A program made the position numbers and the translations under genes. Under the pieces are notes generated by a model. It worked only from the letters and a program-made list of their open reading frames with translations. It searched no databases and was not told where the DNA came from. Shown piece after piece: positions 57,592 through 62,190 of a stretch of DNA of 62,190 nt; positions within the stretch are counted from its first letter, which is position 1, and every line of letters starts with the position of its first letter. This DNA comes from Nonomuraea basaltis (lineage in GTDB: Bacteria; Actinomycetota; Actinomycetes; Streptosporangiales; Streptosporangiaceae), in the NCBI RefSeq assembly GCF_005893125.1, contig NZ_VCJS01000061.1, positions 1 through 62,190 on the forward strand. Direction: 5' to 3'.

Positions 57592-58890
57592 ATGAACCCG
57601 CAACTGCCCCCCGCCGACGCGCACGTCGCTTACGCGCCGCCCGCTCCTGAGCAGCCCGGTGTCGACCCGAAGACCGGCCGCGGGTTCCTCGCCCGCGGCC
57701 GGTTCCTGGGGCTCATCGGCCCGGCCTTCGTCGCCGCGGTCGCGTTCGTGGATCCCGGCAATGTCGCCACCAACGTCAGCGCCGGCATCGACTACCGCTA
57801 CATGCTGATCTGGGCGGTGGTCTCCGCGTGCCTGATGGCCATGTTCGTCCAGTACCTGGCGGCCAAGCTCGGGCTGGCGACCGGACGCAGCCTCGCCGAG
57901 GTCTGCCGTGACCAAACCTCGACGCCGGTGCGGTTGGGGCTGTGGCTGGTCGCCGAGGCTGTGGTGATCATGACCGACCTCGCCGAGTTCGTCGGTGGCG
58001 CGGTCGCGTTGAACCTGCTGTTCGACATCTCGCTGTTCAACGGGGGGCTCATCGTGGCCGCGGCCACCATGGTCATCCTGCGGGTGCGCCTGCGCGGCCG
58101 GGAGGGCTTCTCCGCCGTCGTCGTCGGGCTGCTGTTCGTGCTGGCGCTCGCGTTCCTCTACCTGGTGGTGAACTCACCGCTGGATCCGGTCGCCGCTGTG
58201 TCGGGTCTGGTGCCGAGCCTGCCGGACTCCCGCAGCGCGCTGCTCGCGTGCGGCATCATCGGTGCCACCGTGATGCCGCACGCGGTGTTCCTGCACTCCT
58301 CGCTGATCGGCGGCCTCTCCCCGAACCGGCAGGGCACGCTGCGCACACAGGCCGTCCTGCGGTTCCTGCGCCGTGACGTGGTCATCGCGTTGGGCGTGGC
58401 CGGCGTGGTGAACCTCCTGATGCTCCTGGTGGCGACCTCGTTGCCCGCGGGCACCGGCGACTCGCTCGTCTCGGTGCACGCGGCGTTCCTCGACCGCTCG
58501 GGGGCGCTGTTCGCGGCGGTCTTCGCGGTGGCGCTGCTCGCTTCCGGGCTCGCCTCGGCGTGCGCGGGTGTCTACAGCGGGCAGGCGGTCATGCAGGGAT
58601 TCCTGCGGCGCAACAGCAGCGTGTGGCTGCGCCGGGCCGTGTCCTCGGTTCCCGCACTGGTCGTCCTGGCGCTGGTGACCGACCCCACCGAGGCGCTCGT
58701 GTTCAGCCAGGTCGCACTCGCGTTCGGCCTGCCGTTCGCGCTCGTTCCCCTGATGATTTTCACGGCTCGCCGTGACCTCATGGGTGCGTTCACCAACCGC
58801 GTGCGGACCACCTTCTTCGGCGTGGTCGTCACGACGGTCGTGTTGGCGCTCAACACATTCGTGATCATCGACCTCGTACTGACCGGCTAG
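57592..58890 (+). CDS. NRAMP-family divalent metal transporter
   Basis: This 432-residue membrane protein has about eleven spans. Span 1 carries DPGN (54-57) and span 6 carries A225-x-x-M228-P-H (ATVMPH), the metal-binding residues of Mn/Fe-transporting NRAMPs. The Met indicates transition-metal rather than Mg2+ selectivity. CAGGAGTCGAC precedes ATG 57592, only 29 bases after mimG, on the same strand. The inference is that it supplies iron for the di-iron hydroxylase. I do not recall NRAMP as a standard member of mim clusters. Confidence 0.9.
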   Translation: MNPQLPPADAHVAYAPPAPEQPGVDPKTGRGFLARGRFLGLIGPAFVAAVAFVDPGNVATNVSAGIDYRYMLIWAVVSACLMAMFVQYLAAKLGLATGRSLAEVCRDQTSTPVRLGLWLVAEAVVIMTDLAEFVGGAVALNLLFDISLFNGGLIVAAATMVILRVRLRGREGFSAVVVGLLFVLALAFLYLVVNSPLDPVAAVSGLVPSLPDSRSALLACGIIGATVMPHAVFLHSSLIGGLSPNRQGTLRTQAVLRFLRRDVVIALGVAGVVNLLMLLVATSLPAGTGDSLVSVHAAFLDRSGALFAAVFAVALLASGLASACAGVYSGQAVMQGFLRRNSSVWLRRAVSSVPALVVLALVTDPTEALVFSQVALAFGLPFALVPLMIFTARRDLMGAFTNRVRTTFFGVVVTTVVLALNTFVIIDLVLTG

Positions 58891-58976
58891 TGCTGGTTGA
58901 TGACAGGAATGCGTGTCCGGTGACCGAATCGGCCGAGTCGCGGCGGGCGGCCCCGCACAGCCCAGATTGGAGCACC

Positions 58977-59522
58977 ATGACCGGCAAGTCTTGGCAGCAA
59001 GCGAGTCTCGACGGACTCGCGGCGCTCACCGTCGATGCCATGCCCGCAGTCGAGGCGCTCCTCCTCGACGACATCGCTGAGTACCTGATGGGAGCCGGAC
59101 CCCGGCAACCCCCGTACACCGTCGAGCACGGCAGCCGCGTCGTGAGCGCCCTGTTCGGCGCGATCGTCAACTCGGCGCGGTTTACCCCGTCGGAAGTGCC
59201 TGCGACGCCGGAGATCATCGCCGCCCGAGCGCAGATTGTGCGCGGAGCCCACGACTTCGCCACTCGTGGCATCGGCGGGATCAGCCGGCTCGCCAAACGC
59301 GTGATCCCGGCCGCATTGGGGGAGCTGGAGACTCACCAGAACTCGCCAGAGAAGCAGACCTGCCTGGTTTTCTCCTATGCGCTCCTCGCCGTCGCGTCGG
59401 GGCCGCGCAACCTGCTCGACGACGAGTCCGCAATCGGAGTCATGCAGATCTTCCAGGCGTGGGACGCGGTTCTCGGGCAGGGCGTAGTGCTGCCGTGGCG
59501 CCGCGAGGCCGCATCCGGTTGA
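58977..59522 (+). CDS. Unknown protein at the end of the mim operon
   Basis: A 181-residue, mostly helical soluble protein (SWQQASLDGLAALTVDAMPAVEALLLDDIAEYLMG at the start, a C-terminal helix SAIGVMQIFQAWDAVLGQG). It has no known family or motif. ATG 58977 has GGAG six bases upstream; the same frame also has a GTG at 58890 that overlaps the nramp stop (TAGTG), which would add 29 residues. Position and strand make it the last gene of the operon. Confidence 0.65.
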   Translation: MTGKSWQQASLDGLAALTVDAMPAVEALLLDDIAEYLMGAGPRQPPYTVEHGSRVVSALFGAIVNSARFTPSEVPATPEIIAARAQIVRGAHDFATRGIGGISRLAKRVIPAALGELETHQNSPEKQTCLVFSYALLAVASGPRNLLDDESAIGVMQIFQAWDAVLGQGVVLPWRREAASG

Positions 59523-59903
59523 GCCGACCACTCGGCATTGTCCAGGAACGTGAGAACGCGTTCCATGTCCCGAAGCCGGCCGGCGGTGACAGTGCGCTGC
59601 TGGTATGCGGCATCCGCGGCGCCGCGTCACGCCGCACGAGGTCTTGTCGGCCAGTCGATGCCGATGATCGCGGCCTCGCTGGTCGACGGCGGCGGGCGCG
59701 CCGCCGTCGCTCGCTCGAGGGTCGCACACGCAGGATTGGGGCAAATAGTCGGCGGCGGGACGGCACCAGCGTCGCGGTCGCGTTGCTCACCTCCGGCTTG
59801 CCCTCGTCGGGGGTCGGCACCTGCGCCGGGCGGATCGTGATGTACGGCCTCCATACTTCGGCTGACACTGACGCCGCCGGGGTCGCGGCCACGACCGCCG
59901 CAA
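59523..59903. other. 381-base stretch, decayed sequence
   Basis: Minus-strand pieces such as RLRDMERVLTFLDNAEW and AEVWRPYITIRPAQVPTPDE read like protein but lie in different frames without starts. No family was recognised, so no gene is called. Confidence 0.4.
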
Positions 59904-60128
59904 TCAGCGCGCGGTCGCCGCGAGGGTCACCAGGCCGACGACCATGACCGCCGCGCTGGCCATCAGGAACGCCGGGTTGTGGGCGCTCCACCAGCGGATC
60001 CGGACCTGAACCCAGCCGGGAACCTCGTCAACCCGGACCAGTCGCAGGGCGATGACGTTCAGGATCGCAGTGCCGAGGCCGAGCGCGCCGAGCCGTGCCA
60101 TGGCTTCCGCGAGCGTGACCAACTCCAT
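59904..60128 (-). CDS. Small membrane protein
   Basis: A 74-residue protein with two hydrophobic segments, near residues 12-30 (LGALGLGTAILNVIALRLV) and 52-72 (AFLMASAAVMVVGLVTLAATA), separated by a basic loop with WVQVRIRWWSAHNP. It has no known family. ATG 60128 lacks a clear RBS; an in-frame extension upstream is arginine-rich and unlikely. Confidence 0.45.
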   Translation of the reverse strand: MELVTLAEAMARLGALGLGTAILNVIALRLVRVDEVPGWVQVRIRWWSAHNPAFLMASAAVMVVGLVTLAATAR

Positions 60129-60328
60129 ACAGACATCCAACCCCGTCACGTCGACGGCGCGCGTCTCATCGTGAGACAACCCAGCCTCAACCGAGGACCC
60201 GGCGGCCGTGGTCGCATGCCCGCATCTTGGCGAGAGGCCGGTGGCTGCGTCATTGGCGGCCAGAGCACGCCCCTTGACTACCCGTGCACGAGGGGATCCA
60301 TCGCCGGGGCTGCTTTTAGGATCGAGGT
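60129..60328. other. Intergenic region, divergent promoters expected
   Basis: No gene supported in these 200 bases between the small membrane protein (minus) and the epimerase (plus). Confidence 0.4.
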
Positions 60329-61312
60329 ATGAAGCGAGTGCTGATGCTGGGCGGCACGTGGTTTCTGGGTCGCCGGGTGGCCGAACGGCTTGCCGAGCGC
60401 GGCGATGAGGTCCTGCTGGTGCACCGCGGTTCGGACCGGTCATCGCCTGAGGTGCCGGGCCTGCACCTGCATGCCGATCGCCATGACCTCGCCCGTCACG
60501 CCGCACGTATCAAGGAGTTCGGCCCCGACGCTGTGATCGACACCCATGCGTTGACCGGCGCCGACGTCGATGTGGTGCTGCCCGTCCTGCCGGAAGTACC
60601 GACCGTGTTGCTATCCAGCCAGGACGTGTACGAAGCCTACACCGGTCTACGCACAGGACACTGCCTGGCGGCGCTGCCGCTGACCGAAGAGTCCGAACTG
60701 CGCCGCGACCGCTATCCCTACCGGGGCGCCGCCTATACCGAGGTGCCCGACGACTACGACAAACTCGACGTGGAGGAGCGGTGGCTGCCCCGCAGCGCCG
60801 TGGTGCTGAGACTGCCGCTCATCTACGGGCCGCGCGACTGGCAGCACCGGGAAGATCCGATCCTGCGCCGCGTGCGCGCGGGGCGGCGACGCATCCCCGT
60901 GGGCGCAGCCAACCTGCTGTGGACCCGGGGATACGTCGACGATCTGGCCGAGGGCGTGCTCGCCGCGCTGGACACGCGCACCGCCGACGGCCAGGCCGTC
61001 AACCTGGGCGAGACCAGCACGGTCACCATCGGCGCGTGGTTCCAGCAGATCCTCGACGCCGCCGGGTCGGATGCGGAGCTGGTGCGGGTCCCGGACGACG
61101 CGCTGCCCGCCGATCTGGCCCTGGCCGGGGCACCGGCCCAGCATCTGCTGGTATCGGTGGCCCGCGCCCAGTCCCTGCTCGGCTGGGCGCCGGCCGACCC
61201 GGCCGGGCGCGTGGCGGAGTCGGTGCGCTGGCATCTGGACCACCCGTCGCCGAAGGGGTGGACGGCACAGGAACAGGCCGCCGATGAGGCAGCGCTCCAC
61301 AGCGTCAGCTGA
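60329..61312 (+). CDS. NAD-dependent epimerase/dehydratase-type protein (extended SDR)
   Basis: This 327-residue extended SDR has GGTWFLGRRVAERL (8-21), the nucleotide loop, then DTHALTGADVDVVLPVLPEVPTVLLSSQDVYEAY with the SSxDVY strand; KLDVEERWL and LPLIYGPRDWQHREDPI follow. The YxxxK of classical members is replaced (DYDKLDVEE), as in some isoflavone-reductase/RNA-binding relatives. The C-terminal part, TRGYVDDLAEGVLAALD, is the usual cofactor-proximal helix. The substrate is unknown. Confidence 0.8.
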   Translation: MKRVLMLGGTWFLGRRVAERLAERGDEVLLVHRGSDRSSPEVPGLHLHADRHDLARHAARIKEFGPDAVIDTHALTGADVDVVLPVLPEVPTVLLSSQDVYEAYTGLRTGHCLAALPLTEESELRRDRYPYRGAAYTEVPDDYDKLDVEERWLPRSAVVLRLPLIYGPRDWQHREDPILRRVRAGRRRIPVGAANLLWTRGYVDDLAEGVLAALDTRTADGQAVNLGETSTVTIGAWFQQILDAAGSDAELVRVPDDALPADLALAGAPAQHLLVSVARAQSLLGWAPADPAGRVAESVRWHLDHPSPKGWTAQEQAADEAALHSVS

Positions 61313-61541
61313 TGCCGGTCGATCGCCCCGTACGCAGGTTCGTGGCTTGGAACAGGACGCTGTAGGCGTCGTTCACGGTGAAGGTGCTGGTCGTGTAGTC
61401 GCGGGTTGCGTTGAACGACCGCCTGCCCTTGCCGGGAGTGTTCAGGTGCAGATGCTGACGGACGATCCCACCCCGGGAACGCTCCCGGCACCCGGGAGCC
61501 GAGTCAGCGGGAGCACTGAACTCCGGCTTGTCGTCGCTCAC
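61305..61541 (-). CDS. Small hypothetical protein
   Basis: A 78-residue frame convergent with the epimerase, overlapping its last eight bases. The C-terminal half (GRRSFNATRDYTTSTFTVND and SVLFQATNLRTG) looks like two beta-strands of a compact domain; the N-terminal half is charged. It has no recognised family or clear RBS and may be a remnant. Confidence 0.3.
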   Translation of the reverse strand: MSDDKPEFSAPADSAPGCRERSRGGIVRQHLHLNTPGKGRRSFNATRDYTTSTFTVNDAYSVLFQATNLRTGRSTGIS

Positions 61542-61721
61542 GGAAACACCGTGAGCGAATCGACACCGCAGCCACAGAGCGATGCATCGTCGTCTCCGCT
61601 GATCGTGCCGTCGATGAGTCCACGGAACCGGGCCACGATCTCAGCTTGTGTGGGCGCTGGCGGTGAGCACCGCACAGGCGGATGACGCTACTGCGTCCAT
61701 CAGCGGGACGAACCTCGGCGA
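61542..61721. other. Intergenic, nothing recognised
   Basis: Between the small hypothetical frame and the amidase 3' end. No supported gene or repeat. Confidence 0.35.
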
Positions 61722-62190
61722 TCAAGGTCCACCTCCGCCAGGTAAACCCCCAGATTGTTGTCCGGCGAGGTCGAGCAGGCATTCGTCGAGTCCTGGCGAG
61801 GCGGTGAGCGACAGCCCCAGCGGAAGCCCTCCGGCCGTCAGGGCCGGCAGACTCAGCGCGGGCGCCCCCGCGATCGGAGCCAGGCACGTCAGCCGGACGA
61901 CCGCGAGCCGATCGGCCGGCGCCGCACCCAGCCGGGGCGCCGGCATCGGCGTCGTCGGCAGGGCGATTATGGTCGCCCGCAGCACTCGGTGCAGGAGATC
62001 GGCCACCTCCTTGAGGGCCTCCCCGGCCTCGGCGTGCTCATCGGCGCTGATCGCCTCCGCCGCGGCGAAGCGCGCGGCGACGCCGGGCCCGAAGCGAGGC
62101 CGCCCCCTCCGGATCCATTCACCATGGCAGGCCCACGCCTCGGCCCCCTGGACGACCGCGAACGCCGCCCGCGCCCGCTCCCCTCCCTGC
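61722..62190 (-). CDS. Amidase, C-terminal part (cut by the window end)
   Basis: The last 156 codons of an amidase-signature enzyme. ACHGEWIRRGRPRFGPGVAARFAAAEAIS and DLLHRVLRATIIALPTTPMPAPRLG, then PIAGAPALSLPALTAGGLPLGLSLTASPGLDECLLDLA are the C-terminal blocks of the GatA/AtzF family. The Ser-cisSer-Lys catalytic region is outside the window. The protein continues upstream past 62190. Confidence 0.75.
   Translation of the reverse strand, partial: QGGERARAAFAVVQGAEAWACHGEWIRRGRPRFGPGVAARFAAAEAISADEHAEAGEALKEVADLLHRVLRATIIALPTTPMPAPRLGAAPADRLAVVRLTCLAPIAGAPALSLPALTAGGLPLGLSLTASPGLDECLLDLAGQQSGGLPGGGGP

Noticed and set aside
1..62190. CRISPR array, tRNA, rRNA or prophage
   Set aside because: No regularly spaced direct repeats, no cloverleaf with a CCA-type end that I could recognise and no phage structural genes were found by eye. 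A dedicated scan for tRNA would be more reliable.

Overview
The window is high-GC (about 70%) and its genes start with a mix of ATG and GTG. It encodes F420-type luciferase-like oxidoreductases, PASTA-type Ser/Thr kinases, an ECF41 sigma factor and many TetR regulators. This points to a filamentous actinomycete, most likely of the Streptosporangiales (Nonomuraea or Streptosporangium type). The genus is inference; no rRNA or tRNA marker is present.

Layout. 0-7.7 kb: mixed chromosomal genes (a regulator-like fragment, a DUF6081-like protein, a broken RHS gene, a tripeptidyl-aminopeptidase-type hydrolase, a GNAT protein, an NmrA-like reductase, a STAS protein, a DUF5994-like protein). 7.7-11.5 kb: a LysR regulator, a UBP zinc finger plus fatty-acid desaturase pair, and a HipA-like kinase coupled to a DUF3037 partner. 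11.8-14.8 kb: three luciferase-like oxidoreductases around a divergent promoter. 14.8-18.4 kb: two Ser/Thr kinases. 18.4-22.4 kb: TetR/MMPL around a near-perfect operator, then a cupin and an ArsR-rhodanese protein. 22.4-28.2 kb: a zinc alcohol dehydrogenase divergent from a branched-chain-amino-acid-type ABC transporter whose two permeases and one ATPase are fused in one chain. 28.2-32.7 kb: dienelactone hydrolase, RidA, TetR, and an ECF41 sigma factor with a flavoprotein preceded by an ECF41-type promoter.

32.7-46.5 kb is a scrap region. It holds fragments of GH43, integrase, IS3 and Tn3 transposases, two half amidohydrolases, an internally deleted STAND protein, a truncated tautomerase and a VOC fragment. 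Intact genes among them are a tendamistat-like secreted protein, a P450, TetR genes with clear operators, a PIN toxin-antitoxin pair and a Tat-exported beta-helix protein.

46.5-59.5 kb is the metabolic centrepiece: a binuclear-iron (propane/acetone/phenol-type) monooxygenase operon of the mim type. It runs mimA, mimB, mimC, mimD, amidohydrolase, a DUF59-like iron-sulfur assembly protein, alcohol dehydrogenase and a dedicated GroEL. An NRAMP metal transporter and an unknown 181-residue protein follow, and the GAF/Fis activator mimR is divergent. The genes make a coherent module: oxidise the alkane or ketone, recycle reductant, oxidise the alcohol, fold the hydroxylase and, by inference, import its iron.

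The most unusual signal is a short peptide motif, KVPNGYCGIGGTG, encoded three times on the minus strand at 43.4, 44.3 and 46.6 kb. Copies 1 and 3 differ in eight bases over 57, all synonymous, so the peptide has been kept by selection while the DNA drifted. The one complete-looking copy is an 88-residue ORF whose GTG start overlaps the mimR stop codon. No known family could be assigned.

59.9-62.2 kb: a small membrane protein, an NAD-dependent epimerase and an amidase cut by the window end.
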